From Halobacillus faecis (GTDB lineage Bacteria; Bacillota; Bacilli; Bacillales; Halobacillaceae), in contig NZ_BJYD01000023.1 in the NCBI RefSeq assembly GCF_007991335.1, positions 1 through 64,000 of the forward strand: 64,000 nucleotides of DNA. The letters are read 5' to 3'. Below the pieces are notes generated by a model that was not told the DNA's origin, did no database searches, and saw nothing but the letters and a program-made list of their open reading frames with translations. Shown piece by piece: positions 52,835-64,000 of this stretch (position 1 is the stretch's first letter; every line of letters starts with the position of its first letter). Position numbers and translations under genes: made by a program.

Positions 52835-54391
52835 TTACTCCGTTGGTTGGCTATGATTAAACTTGTGAATGATAACCGCAATAACGGCAACAATGATTAA
52901 CGTCAGGAGCAACGGCAGCCAAACACCGCCAGATAGACCTAAGATGACATAACCGATCGAAGCAGCTACTGCAGCAATAAGCGCATAAGGAAGCTGTGTG
53001 AGTACGTGGTCGATATGGTTCGATCCTGCCCCTGTCGAGGAGAGAATTGTCGTATCGGATATCGGTGAACAGTGGTCACCAAAGACTGACCCAGCGAGTA
53101 CCGCTGAAAGCGCCGGTAAAATCAGTGTAGGATCGGATACTGCTGCGATTTCTCCTGCAATTGGAAGCATAATCCCGAATGTTCCCCAAGATGTACCTGT
53201 AGATAAAGCCATGAAACCAGACAGCAGGAAAATAATCAAAGGCAGATAAGCAAGGTTGATATCTGCTTGTGTGAACTGCTGGGCTAAATATTCACCGGTT
53301 TGAAGCTGGCCTATAATGTCACCGATCATCCAGGCGAAAACCAGGATATAAATCGCTGGTAACATAGCTTTCATCCCTTGACCAAAGACAAGAGGAATTC
53401 CTGATTTAGGCTTGGGTTGACTGATATACAGTACAAGGGCAATCACAACAGAAACGACTCCACCTGTGAACAACGAGATGTTTACATTTGTGTTGGCAAA
53501 GATGGATAGAAGATCAACATCGCCTTCTGTGTTTCGCATTCCTGTAATGATCATTGTTAAAACAGTTCCGACGACAAGAGCTACAATCGGCCAAATCAGA
53601 TGAGAGATCTTGCCGTGGTTATGCTCTTTGAATTCATCATTCAAATCACCAGGAACATCCCCTTTTTCAGGGTTGTTCAATTCTCCTGTTTCAAGGGCTC
53701 GTTTTTCATGAACTTTCATCGGACCAAGGTCCAACCTCAAATAAATCGTTAGAAATACGAGTAATAACGCTGCAAATACATAAAAGTTTGCCGGAATCAT
53801 TAACACAAATGCTTCAAAAGCTTGGTATTGTGTGATTTCATTAGCAGCGAGGATACTACCGATTGTTCCGATAATATAAGCTCCCCAGCTGGAAATGGGT
53901 GAAATGACAGTAATCGGAGCCGAAGTGGAGTCGATATAATACGCCAATTTCGCCCGGGATACTTTGTATCGATCGGTTACTGGACGCGCTACTTGTCCTA
54001 CGGCTAGCGCATTGAAGTAGTCATCAATGAAAATGATGATTCCAAGAAGAGCCGGAACAAGTGTTGCTCCTTTTCTAGTACGAATACGTTCGACAGCCCA
54101 GCGACCAAAAGCGCGGCTTCCTCCAGAAGCTGTCATGAAGGCAGTGGTGATTCCTAGTAGGAATAAAAATGATAACAAATAAATGTTGCCCATATTTGGT
54201 GCGCCTTCACTGACGAAGATGCTTGCGAAAATCGACCAGATTAACGATACTCCTCCGCCAATATCCATTTGTGTGAGCAAGAACGCTCCTACGATGATCC
54301 CAATCCCTAAGGATAGGATGACTTTCCTTGTCAGCAGAACAAGGATTAACATTAATACTGCTGGAATTAAAGAATAGATGGTTCCTTCCAT
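52835..54391 (-). CDS. NhaC-family transporter under lysine riboswitch control, probable lysine importer (LysW-like)
   Basis: A 518-residue integral membrane protein with 11-13 segments. GGAGGGG supports ATG 54391; the open frame extends to 54511. The IDDYFNALAVG segment (near 139-149) and SPISSWGAYIIG (near 183-194) are Na+/H+ antiporter NhaC family landmarks, and GDHCSPISDTT is near 452-462. A complete lysine riboswitch lies directly upstream, the situation described for LysW, a predicted lysine transporter of this superfamily. Sodium- or proton-coupled lysine uptake is therefore more likely than sodium export; this is an inference. Confidence 0.9.
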   Translation of the reverse strand: MEGTIYSLIPAVLMLILVLLTRKVILSLGIGIIVGAFLLTQMDIGGGVSLIWSIFASIFVSEGAPNMGNIYLLSFLFLLGITTAFMTASGGSRAFGRWAVERIRTRKGATLVPALLGIIIFIDDYFNALAVGQVARPVTDRYKVSRAKLAYYIDSTSAPITVISPISSWGAYIIGTIGSILAANEITQYQAFEAFVLMIPANFYVFAALLLVFLTIYLRLDLGPMKVHEKRALETGELNNPEKGDVPGDLNDEFKEHNHGKISHLIWPIVALVVGTVLTMIITGMRNTEGDVDLLSIFANTNVNISLFTGGVVSVVIALVLYISQPKPKSGIPLVFGQGMKAMLPAIYILVFAWMIGDIIGQLQTGEYLAQQFTQADINLAYLPLIIFLLSGFMALSTGTSWGTFGIMLPIAGEIAAVSDPTLILPALSAVLAGSVFGDHCSPISDTTILSSTGAGSNHIDHVLTQLPYALIAAVAASIGYVILGLSGGVWLPLLLTLIIVAVIAVIIHKFNHSQPTE

Positions 54392-54467
54392 AGTGTTTCC
54401 CCTCCGAAAATCTTGATGTAACGGGAATGGAAGGCTACTGCGGATGAAAAAATGAGGAATAAAAAAA

Positions 54468-54716
54468 GACAATGATAGAAAATAACCTACCATTGCCTTT
54501 GTAAGTGGCAATTTGATTATCCTCCATTTCGATCAGTAGCGCCCCATGCACCCAAAAGCATGCATGACAGTGTATCTCTTGTTCAGATATACACCAGCGT
54601 CTTATAGCTTGACGAACTACAAAACACTTCGGCAAACATCCCCTTCCATCAATCATCGTCGCTTGTCTCGCTCCAATTGATTACTGATGGTGTTTGCACC
54701 TCTACCTCACCGATCT
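54468..54716 (-). promoter_or_regulatory. Lysine riboswitch (L-box) with terminator
   Basis: The aptamer spans 54531-54716. Conserved minus-strand blocks are GAGGTAGAGGTGCAAAC, AGTAATC, GGAAGGGG with TTGCCGAAG, GCTGG, CTGTCATGC and GGGGCGCTACTGATC. P1 is GATCGGT/ACTGATC. The terminator GGCAATGGTAG/CTATCATTGTC with seven T is at 54468-54497. Confidence 0.96.
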
Positions 54717-54766
54717 GATAAGGTCACGCATATTCAATTCTCAGTAAGTTTAACAATTCCAAGCAT

Positions 54767-55537
54767 TTATTGCAAGGGGTCCATTGGATAGGAAAATGAT
54801 GGATCTCCTTCTCCACCCATTCCACCATAAAAATTAGGTACCTTACCAAGGATGGTGGCTTGATCAATTGGAATATTATTCGTAACGACAGTCGTTTCTG
54901 TAGAAAACGGAATAACAATCCGGACATTCACTTCAAAATGAATGGTCAATTCAAACAGAGCCGCATTAATCCCATACTCGGTCATCTTAATATCGACTTC
55001 CGATTGAACGTCTCCAATTACTCTAAGTTGAACAGGAACTTTTGGCCCAAGGTTCGCAAGTAAACTGTTGTTCGTCGCTACCCCGATAGGAAGTTCAATT
55101 AGAGTGGCCGGCTGTTCTCCTAGTTCTTCCTGTGTACGATCGGGATCAATATTCGGCTCTAAAGACGTATCTTCCATAGGAAGCTCGCCAAGCTCCATCC
55201 TTTTTAAGAAGTTTTGAACTCTTATGGTCGTATCACGAAGTGCCCGGTTAACAACAACAGAGTTCCACCCCATATAAACGATGTTTCCTTGGTTATCTTT
55301 TTCCATATTCACAAGGTCATTAAATTGCAGATCTTCTGCGATCGTTTTACTGACGGCTTCATTAATGGCATCCCTAGCCAACTGTTGAGCTTTCGTTTCA
55401 GCAATTTCAACGAGCGCCGGAGTTACACCTCGGTTGATGAACCAAAGGCTTAACGCTGTGAAAAGGGCGAAAAACAGTAGACTAAGCACAATCCTTTTTC
55501 CGATCGTGGAACCAGTAGTCGCACTCTTTTTTGGCAT
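54767..55537 (-). CDS. yunB: Sporulation protein YunB
   Basis: A 256-residue protein with one N-terminal membrane helix (about 14-33) and an extracytoplasmic domain. The family segment QLARDAINEAVSKTI is near 46-60, and SLLANLGPKVPVQLR near 158-172. YunB is made in the mother cell in B. subtilis and needed for efficient sporulation; its molecular action is unknown. GGAGGGTTGTTCT precedes the ATG. A lysine riboswitch promoter starts soon after its stop. Confidence 0.94.
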   Translation of the reverse strand: MPKKSATTGSTIGKRIVLSLLFFALFTALSLWFINRGVTPALVEIAETKAQQLARDAINEAVSKTIAEDLQFNDLVNMEKDNQGNIVYMGWNSVVVNRALRDTTIRVQNFLKRMELGELPMEDTSLEPNIDPDRTQEELGEQPATLIELPIGVATNNSLLANLGPKVPVQLRVIGDVQSEVDIKMTEYGINAALFELTIHFEVNVRIVIPFSTETTVVTNNIPIDQATILGKVPNFYGGMGGEGDPSFSYPMDPLQ

Positions 55538-55587
55538 AGAACAACCCTCCTCATCTATCTATATGAAAGAAAAGAAGGGTTTAAGCA

Positions 55588-56673
55588 TTAACTTGCCGAT
55601 GTCAGATGACAATTCGAAATCATGATATTCAATTCTTTAGACAAGTCGATGTCTCGCCCGGTTGTACCGTCTCCTTTTATTTCCCTTACTATAGGACGAT
55701 CACACAAATTTGGGTTCTGTTTAACGACGATTGCTTCACGGCCATCGTCCAGTTGAACAGATAAGCCGTTCGGATAAACGGCAATACAACGCCTAAAAGC
55801 TTCTACCAGGCTTTGATCAAATAAAGAACCTGATCCAGAATACAGGATTTCTAAGCCTCCATGAGGCAGCATAGCGTCTCGATATACACGATTACTTGTC
55901 ACAGCATCAAATACATCAGCAATAGCAAGAATCTTTCCAAATAGATGGATATCCTCACTCTTAATTCCTCGCGGATACCCTGATCCATCAAGCCTCTCGT
56001 GATGTTGATAAGCGCAATGAGCCGCTAAAAGAGGAATGTTGGATGACTGACGCAGAATTTCAAATCCGGATTCGGTATGGGTTTGAATACATTTAAATTC
56101 TTCTTCTGTTAATTTCCCTGGTTTCAAAAGGACCTCTCGTGGTACGTTCACTTTCCCTACGTCATGAAGGATAGCCCCGAGTCCAAGTGCCTCCATTTTC
56201 GAAGATGGGAGGTTCAGTTCTTTCCCTAAAGCAAGAGCGTACATCGTAACGTTTAAAGAGTGGGTAAAGATATAATCATCATGAGTAAAAACATCCGACA
56301 ACAGAGACATGACTTCTCCATGATTTTGTAATTCTTTAATGAGAGAACTTACAATCCCATGCATTTCTTGGCCTGTTTCCTCTAAAACATAGCGGTGGTT
56401 AGATAAAACAGACTGGTGAATGGTCGAAAAAGACTGCTTAATAAAATGAATCGCATGCATTCGTGTCTTTTCAGAAAGAGGAGAGTTTGCGATGATATCT
56501 GAGGTTCGTCCATCTTCAACATACACATAAGTAATATCAAAACTTTTTAACCTTTCAATGATCCGTGGGGTAAAAGCGATCCCATTTTGGAGAAGCGCTC
56601 GACCACTTTCATTATAAATGGTTTTAGCTAATACAGCCCCTGGTACTAAAGAGCTAGTTGCAACAACTCTCAT
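55588..56673 (-). CDS. HD-GYP domain phosphodiesterase
   Basis: A 361-residue protein. The C-terminal HD-GYP domain includes the HD pair (LHDVGKV near 168-174), the HHERLDGSGYP motif near 230-240 and IADVFDAVTS near 263-272. These are the signatures of c-di-GMP phosphodiesterases with a binuclear iron or metal site. The N-terminal 120 residues form a domain of unknown function with a beta-hairpin start. AGGAGCTTATT precedes the ATG. Substrate is inferred from family and could differ. Confidence 0.92.
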   Translation of the reverse strand: MRVVATSSLVPGAVLAKTIYNESGRALLQNGIAFTPRIIERLKSFDITYVYVEDGRTSDIIANSPLSEKTRMHAIHFIKQSFSTIHQSVLSNHRYVLEETGQEMHGIVSSLIKELQNHGEVMSLLSDVFTHDDYIFTHSLNVTMYALALGKELNLPSSKMEALGLGAILHDVGKVNVPREVLLKPGKLTEEEFKCIQTHTESGFEILRQSSNIPLLAAHCAYQHHERLDGSGYPRGIKSEDIHLFGKILAIADVFDAVTSNRVYRDAMLPHGGLEILYSGSGSLFDQSLVEAFRRCIAVYPNGLSVQLDDGREAIVVKQNPNLCDRPIVREIKGDGTTGRDIDLSKELNIMISNCHLTSAS

Positions 56674-56693
56674 AATAAGCTCCTAACGATTAA

Positions 56694-56717
56694 GAGAGCT
56701 ACCTATGAGGGTAGCTC
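56694..56717 (-). terminator. Hairpin between yunD and the HD-GYP gene
   Basis: AGAGCTACC and GGTAGCTCT pair perfectly, six bases after the yunD stop. The T tract is weak. Confidence 0.6.
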
Positions 56718-56723
56718 TAGATG

Positions 56724-58109
56724 CTATGACTTTAACGCTTCGGATAAAAGATCTCGCAATAATTCCGGCATAAAATATTTCTTAGACTTAGCATAAGCGA
56801 TTTCAGGAAAGAATCGGCCAAACGTAAATGTATCAGCGGTAGCAAATTGATAGATCCTCTCATAATCAATGGGTTCACCATCAAAGGTGACATGCTGCAC
56901 ATGTTCACATCCATCTTCATCCGTTCCCACTTCTATATCAATACCTGCAAAAACCATCTTACCGATCACTTCGCCTCTGAAGCCAAAACCTTTTAATCTG
57001 ATTTCCGTTAATTCTTTAGTATGAGCCGCCCTTATCACTTCCATCAGCTCATCCCCTCTCAGTTGTACCAGACAGGGGTTCATCGGGTGCGGACATATGC
57101 GATGGATATCCTCATAAGTAATTTCACCAGCGGATAAATGGTCGAGGAGCACACCTGCATTTAGCATCGCTATATCCGCCGATGTCCATAAGCGTAATTG
57201 TTCAGTCAAGCGGTTCATAAGCGGAGTGTCTTGAAACCATGCAATGTGCAGAGGTTCCCTGAGATAAGTCACGGGAGTGCCTAGTTCATGAACGGCTTTA
57301 GAACGTATCTCTTTCACTTTTTTTGTTACTCCATCATCTTTCTTCAGTTGTTCCGTTGGTACCGCATAGGCCTCTTTCTTTTCCAGATGGCGAGTATCAA
57401 TGTTCCATTCCACAGCAACTTCCCCGAGATGCGTCCCGTGTTTACCTGCTGCAGTCAATAAGGCCCCGTCAATATATTCCCCATTCTTGAAAAGATGGTG
57501 CGTGTGTCCCCCGATAATAATATCAATGTCTGAATAACGTCTTGCAATTTCTTCGTCTTCATTTATACCAAGGTGTGAAAGTAAGATGATGATATCGGTT
57601 TGATTTCTCATCTCTTCAATGATCCCATCCAATACATCAAATGGGGAAAGCACATCCCACCCAAGCTGCTGGTAGAACGCTTGAAATGGTGCAGTCAGAC
57701 CTAATACGCCGATTTTGGTGCCATATTTAGACTCAAGAATGTGGTAGGGCTTTAACCAAGCAGGTGAAGAGGAGCTCTTACAATCCAAATTGGCACAAAC
57801 GACACGAAATGTCGCCTGATCGTATAAGGAATGAAGATCTTCACTCGCTAAAGTAATGCCTTCATTATTCCCGATCGTTGCCACATCATACCCGGCGTCA
57901 TTCAATAGTTCAACATTGCCTTTTCCCATCAAGCCTTCCGCAATCGGATGGAAACGATCGACATGGTCTCCATTATCAAAGAGCCAGTACTCTTCGCCTT
58001 TTTTGTCGTGTTTCTTTTTCTGCTCATTAAAATAACCGACAATTTGTGGCCAATTTTCAAAGTGACTGTGCAGATCGCTTGTATAGTAAAAGTATAATTT
58101 TTCCTTCAT
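56724..58109 (-). CDS. yunD: Bifunctional metallophosphatase/5'-nucleotidase family protein (YunD)
   Basis: A 461-residue cytoplasmic protein without signal peptide. GAGGAG lies seven bases from ATG 58109 and four from ATG 58112. The metallophosphatase domain has TSDLHSH (near 10), FDNGDHVDRF (near 41), GNNEG (near 80) and GGHTHH (near 203-208). The C-terminal 5'-nucleotidase domain follows from about 275. It probably hydrolyses nucleotides or related phosphoesters; the substrate is unknown. yunE lies directly upstream, 9 bases from ATG 58112. Confidence 0.92.
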   Translation of the reverse strand: MKEKLYFYYTSDLHSHFENWPQIVGYFNEQKKKHDKKGEEYWLFDNGDHVDRFHPIAEGLMGKGNVELLNDAGYDVATIGNNEGITLASEDLHSLYDQATFRVVCANLDCKSSSSPAWLKPYHILESKYGTKIGVLGLTAPFQAFYQQLGWDVLSPFDVLDGIIEEMRNQTDIIILLSHLGINEDEEIARRYSDIDIIIGGHTHHLFKNGEYIDGALLTAAGKHGTHLGEVAVEWNIDTRHLEKKEAYAVPTEQLKKDDGVTKKVKEIRSKAVHELGTPVTYLREPLHIAWFQDTPLMNRLTEQLRLWTSADIAMLNAGVLLDHLSAGEITYEDIHRICPHPMNPCLVQLRGDELMEVIRAAHTKELTEIRLKGFGFRGEVIGKMVFAGIDIEVGTDEDGCEHVQHVTFDGEPIDYERIYQFATADTFTFGRFFPEIAYAKSKKYFMPELLRDLLSEALKS

Positions 58110-58120
58110 CATCAGTCTCC

Positions 58121-58933
58121 TCACCCTAAACCTTGCCATATTAAACGTATCCCAATCAATATGAGCAGCCCTCTCAGGAATCTTTCTACTACTTGTCCAT
58201 CAAGCCGGCGGTTGACCCATGCCCCGAGCGTTCCTCCTACATAAGCTCCTGGAATAAACCAGAGTGTGTGACTCCAGTCCACATGTCCCAAAAGAACATG
58301 CGTCGCAGAGCTTGTTATGCTGGCAAAGAAAATCATAAACATAGAAGTCGCTGTCGCGATATGAGGGGGGATGTTCAATAGTAAAATCATAGCTGGAACC
58401 ATCAAAGAACCTCCACCTATGCCTAATAAACCAGATAACATTCCTACGCAAAACGATAAAATAAAACCAACCCAAAAAGGCATCCGATACTTATAAACTT
58501 TCCCGTCCACTGCTTTCTCTCTTAACTTCCCTGTTTTGAATAAGGAATCACCTGGTGGTCTTCTTGGAATGAAGAATAGCAAAGAAACTGCAATCATAAC
58601 AATTCCGAAGAATAGAGAGAAACCATCCGTTTCAAAGAATTGATTCAGCCAGGAACCTAGAATACCTCCTGGAATGCTGCCATACAAAAAAATTAATCCA
58701 ATACCTCTATCCACACGGTTATGCTTCATGTACGAGATGGCTGAAGACATCCCTGTAAAAATCATCACAACCAAAGAAATCCCTACGATTGCCTGTGGGT
58801 TAACCCAATCGAAGGAAGCAAAATGATCACCTAAGAACAGGAGAACAGGAACTAAAATAACGCCTCCCCCAAGGCCTGCCACACTGCCGACCACCGCTGT
58901 AATTAAACCGATTACAAACATAATCAAAAACAT
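58121..58933 (-). CDS. yunE: TauE/SafE family anion exporter (YunE)
   Basis: A 270-residue membrane protein with eight segments. The N-terminal half begins GLITAVVGSVAGLGGGVILVP and the second half repeats the pattern at GMLSGLLGIGGGSLMVP (near 163), the internal duplication typical of TauE/SafE. These proteins move sulfite, sulfoacetate or similar anions. AAGGAAGATTCGAT precedes the ATG. It is probably cotranscribed with yunD. Confidence 0.93.
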   Translation of the reverse strand: MFLIMFVIGLITAVVGSVAGLGGGVILVPVLLFLGDHFASFDWVNPQAIVGISLVVMIFTGMSSAISYMKHNRVDRGIGLIFLYGSIPGGILGSWLNQFFETDGFSLFFGIVMIAVSLLFFIPRRPPGDSLFKTGKLREKAVDGKVYKYRMPFWVGFILSFCVGMLSGLLGIGGGSLMVPAMILLLNIPPHIATATSMFMIFFASITSSATHVLLGHVDWSHTLWFIPGAYVGGTLGAWVNRRLDGQVVERFLRGLLILIGIRLIWQGLG

Positions 58934-59035
58934 ATCGAATCTTCCTTAACTCTTAATAGATAATATTATAGTATCATGTTTTGTATTCATAAAACATCTT
59001 GCTTCCATTGGAGTATCAAATACGCCCAAAAAACA

Positions 59036-59200
59036 AGCTCTTTTGCATCGAAAGGGGTGGTTGGGAAGCTGGGAGACTCCCGTGGGAGAAGCTCGCCCCT
59101 CCCGCACCGGAAAGCGAGTAGCTTCCCAGCCACCCCTGACTCCCAACAAGGCAACGAACCCCGGAAACATCTCAAAACTGAGTCTTCCTCAACCTTGCCA
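59036..59200. repeat. Intergenic palindromic repeat, full-length form (copy 8)
   Basis: AGGGGTGGTTGGGAAGCT (59053) pairs with AGCTTCCCAGCCACCCCT (to 59137) across a G+C-rich centre holding GAGACTCCCG and CCCGCACCGGAAAGCGAG. GGCAACGAACCCC and a terminal CTCAAAACTGAGTCTTCCTC follow. It fills the gap between yunE and sufB. Confidence 0.9.
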
Positions 59201-59247
59201 TATACCTTAATAACCACTAATCAGCATAGAATAACCAGTCCACGATG

Positions 59248-59280
59248 AAAAAGCCGTGCAGATGAGATCTGCACGGCTTT
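59248..59280 (-). terminator. Terminator of the suf operon
   Basis: AAAGCCGTGCAGA and TCTGCACGGCTTT form a perfect stem eleven bases after the sufB stop. Confidence 0.9.
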
Positions 59281-59290
59281 ATATCTTTTA

Positions 59291-60688
59291 TTAACCGATG
59301 GAACCTTCCATCTCGAATTTGATCAGGCGGTTCATTTCTACGGCATACTCCATTGGGAGCTCTTTAGTGAACGGCTCAATGAAGCCCATGACGATCATTT
59401 CTGTAGCTTCTTCTTCAGAAAGACCACGGCTCATCAAGTAGAACAACTGCTCTTCAGACACTTTAGAAACTTTCGCTTCGTGTTCAAGAGAGATGTTCTC
59501 GTTCATGATTTCATTGTAAGGAATCGTATCTGATGTAGACTCGTTATCCATGATGAGCGTATCGCACTCAACGTTGGAACGAGCACCTTCAGCTTTACGA
59601 CCGAATTGAACAATTCCGCGATACGTTACTTTACCACCATGTTTAGAGATGGATTTAGAAACGATCGTAGAAGAAGTATTCGGTGCCAAGTGGTGCATTT
59701 TAGCACCAGCATCCTGGTGCTGTCCTTTACCAGCTAGAGCGATGGAAAGCGTCATGCCACGCGCTCCTTCACCTTTAAGAAGCACAGCTGGATACTTCAT
59801 CGTCAATTTGGAACCAAGGTTTCCATCGACCCATTCCATCGTAGCGTTTGACTCTGCAACCGCGCGTTTTGTTACAAGGTTGTATACGTTGTTCGCCCAG
59901 TTTTGGATCGTTGTATAACGGCAATAAGCGTTATCTTTAACAAAGATTTCTACAACGGCACTATGCAGAGAGCTTGAAGAATACGTTGGTGCTGTACAAC
60001 CTTCTACGTAGTGAACAGAAGACCCTTCGTCAGCAATGATCAACGTACGCTCAAATTGACCCATATTTTCAGAGTTGATACGGAAGTATGCTTGCAAAGG
60101 CGTCTCTACTTTCGTATCTTTCGGTACATAAATGAAGGAACCTCCGGACCAAACCGCAGAGTTCAAGGCTGCGAATTTGTTATCAGACGGTGGAATAACT
60201 TTACCGAAGTACTCTTTGAAAAGATCTTCGTTCTCTTTAAGCGCAGAGTCCGTGTCCTTGAAAATAACACCCAAATCTTCAAGGTCTTTTTCCATGTTGT
60301 GATAAACGACCTCGGATTCATACTGAGCGGATACACCAGCAAGGTACTTCTGCTCGGCTTCAGGAATTCCAAGACGGTCGAATGTGTTTTTAATTTCTTC
60401 AGGTACTTCATCCCATGAACGCTCTGAACGTTCAGATGGCTTCACATAATATGTGATGTCATCAAAATTTAGTTCAGATAGATCGCCGCCCCACTGAGGC
60501 ATCGGCATTTTATAGAATTGCTCCAAAGACTTCAAACGGAAGTCCAGCATCCATTTCGGTTCTTCCTTATAGTTGGAGATTTGTTCAACGACTTCTTTCG
60601 TCAAACCTTTTTGCGTACGGAAAATCGAAACATCTTTTTCGTGGAAACCGTATTGATACTCTCCCACTTCTGGCGCTTTTTTGGCCAT
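59291..60688 (-). CDS. sufB: Fe-S cluster assembly protein SufB
   Basis: Scaffold subunit of the SufBCD complex on which [4Fe-4S] clusters are built. It is 465 residues. The [20 protein letters not shown] segment (near 188-207) and the C-terminal [21 protein letters not shown] (near 427-447) are conserved. The [14 protein letters not shown] stretch (near 231-244) holds a Cys, and [11 protein letters not shown] (near 373) holds another, used for cluster work. GGAGGTATATAAC precedes the ATG. It is last in the operon before the terminator. Confidence 0.99.
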   Translation of the reverse strand: MAKKAPEVGEYQYGFHEKDVSIFRTQKGLTKEVVEQISNYKEEPKWMLDFRLKSLEQFYKMPMPQWGGDLSELNFDDITYYVKPSERSERSWDEVPEEIKNTFDRLGIPEAEQKYLAGVSAQYESEVVYHNMEKDLEDLGVIFKDTDSALKENEDLFKEYFGKVIPPSDNKFAALNSAVWSGGSFIYVPKDTKVETPLQAYFRINSENMGQFERTLIIADEGSSVHYVEGCTAPTYSSSSLHSAVVEIFVKDNAYCRYTTIQNWANNVYNLVTKRAVAESNATMEWVDGNLGSKLTMKYPAVLLKGEGARGMTLSIALAGKGQHQDAGAKMHHLAPNTSSTIVSKSISKHGGKVTYRGIVQFGRKAEGARSNVECDTLIMDNESTSDTIPYNEIMNENISLEHEAKVSKVSEEQLFYLMSRGLSEEEATEMIVMGFIEPFTKELPMEYAVEMNRLIKFEMEGSIG

Positions 60689-60718
60689 GTTATATACCTC
60701 CTTTTGGTATAGAAAAGC

Positions 60719-63679
<2,961 letters not shown>

Positions 63680-63698
63680 GGTTACCCTCCTATCTTAA

Positions 63699-64000
63699 TT
63701 ACGCGTTAACGGTTTCGTCTTCGATGCCAAGTTCCTGTTTAATCCAGTCATAGCCTTCCGCTTCAAGACGCTGGGAAAGTTCTGGTCCACCAGATTTAAC
63801 AACACGTCCTTGCATCATAACGTGTACTTTATCAGGAGTAATGTAGTTCAATAGACGCTGGTAGTGAGTAATGATCAAGCAACCGAAAGCATCGTTGCGC
63901 ATTTCGTTAATTCCTTTAGCAACAACCTTCAATGCATCGATATCAAGCCCTGAATCGATTTCATCCAAAATAGCAATGGCTGGTTGGATCATCATTAATT
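63699..64000 (-). CDS. sufC: SufC ATPase, 3' part only (cut by window edge)
   Basis: The C-terminal 99 residues of the ABC-type ATPase that drives the SufBCD scaffold. Walker B is AILDEIDSGLDID (near window bases 63950-63980), followed by the H-loop in LIITHYQRLL. The N-terminus, Walker A and signature motif lie beyond base 64000, so the start is not seen. It is the first of the five suf genes in this direction. Confidence 0.97.
   Translation of the reverse strand, partial: LMMIQPAIAILDEIDSGLDIDALKVVAKGINEMRNDAFGCLIITHYQRLLNYITPDKVHVMMQGRVVKSGGPELSQRLEAEGYDWIKQELGIEDETVNA

Noticed and set aside
58946-59248. Overlapping short frames on both strands near 59.1 kb
   Set aside because: All lie within the palindromic repeat, which gives mirrored frames. 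No ribosome binding sites.

Overview
This window is core chromosome of a spore-forming, low-GC Gram-positive bacterium of the Bacillaceae. Gene content and gene neighbourhoods closely follow the Bacillus subtilis ytqB-leuS-men and yug-yui-yum-yut-yun-suf regions, but the protein sequences are clearly those of another genus. A moderately halophilic relative such as Halobacillus or Pontibacillus is my best inference. I see no rRNA, tRNA, CRISPR array, insertion sequence, prophage or complete mobile element.

Layout. 0.3-6.7 kb: rhodanese, leuS behind a T-box leader, ytqB, the ytpA-ytpB pair and a gamma-carbonic-anhydrase-like protein. 6.7-11.2 kb: metK behind a SAM-I riboswitch, divergent pckA, and the Nudix gene ytkD. 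11.4-12.0 kb: a decayed lipoprotein gene and a small conserved protein. 12.1-21.4 kb: the whole menaquinone pathway (menF-menD-menH-menB-menE-menC on the minus strand, menA divergent, then a probable DHNA-CoA thioesterase). 21.4-26.6 kb: a DksA-like protein without cysteines, ribU behind an FMN riboswitch, the M42 aminopeptidase ytoP, a thioredoxin-like protein, the K+ channel yugO and yugN. 26.6-36.4 kb: pgi, yugJ, yuzA, yugI, an XRE regulator, patB, a Cu/Zn SOD lipoprotein, kapB, deoD and pepA. 36.6-44.2 kb: yuiD, yuiC, yuiB, the NADH dehydrogenase yumB with two Rex-like operators, yumC, and a run of small Fe-S/thiol proteins (erpA/yutM, yuzB, yuzD, nfu/yutI). 44.4-58.9 kb: yutG, a large unknown membrane protein, yutF, yutE, small proteins, yutD, a YhcN/YlaJ lipoprotein, lytH, a MetP/MetS-type NSS transporter with a 32-residue subunit, a lysine-riboswitch-controlled NhaC-family transporter, yunB, an HD-GYP protein, yunD and yunE. 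59.3-64.0 kb: sufB-sufU-sufS-sufD and the 3' part of sufC, read right to left.

How the parts fit. Respiration is well represented: menaquinone synthesis, the NADH dehydrogenase YumB, Fe-S assembly (SUF, ErpA, Nfu) and the ferredoxin reductase YumC. Four leader riboswitches or T-boxes (leucine tRNA, SAM, FMN, lysine) each control the matching synthetase, synthase or transporter. Sporulation-linked genes (kapB, ytpB, lytH, yunB, the YhcN/YlaJ lipoprotein) indicate a spore former.

The least explained items are a family of eight related palindromic repeats lying only between genes, a terminator hairpin whose 3' arm carries the next gene's ribosome binding site, paired Rex-like sites around a leader hairpin at yumB, a 55-bp near-perfect palindrome between yugJ and pgi, and a 519-residue membrane protein of unknown function. 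I found no clear new multi-gene system.
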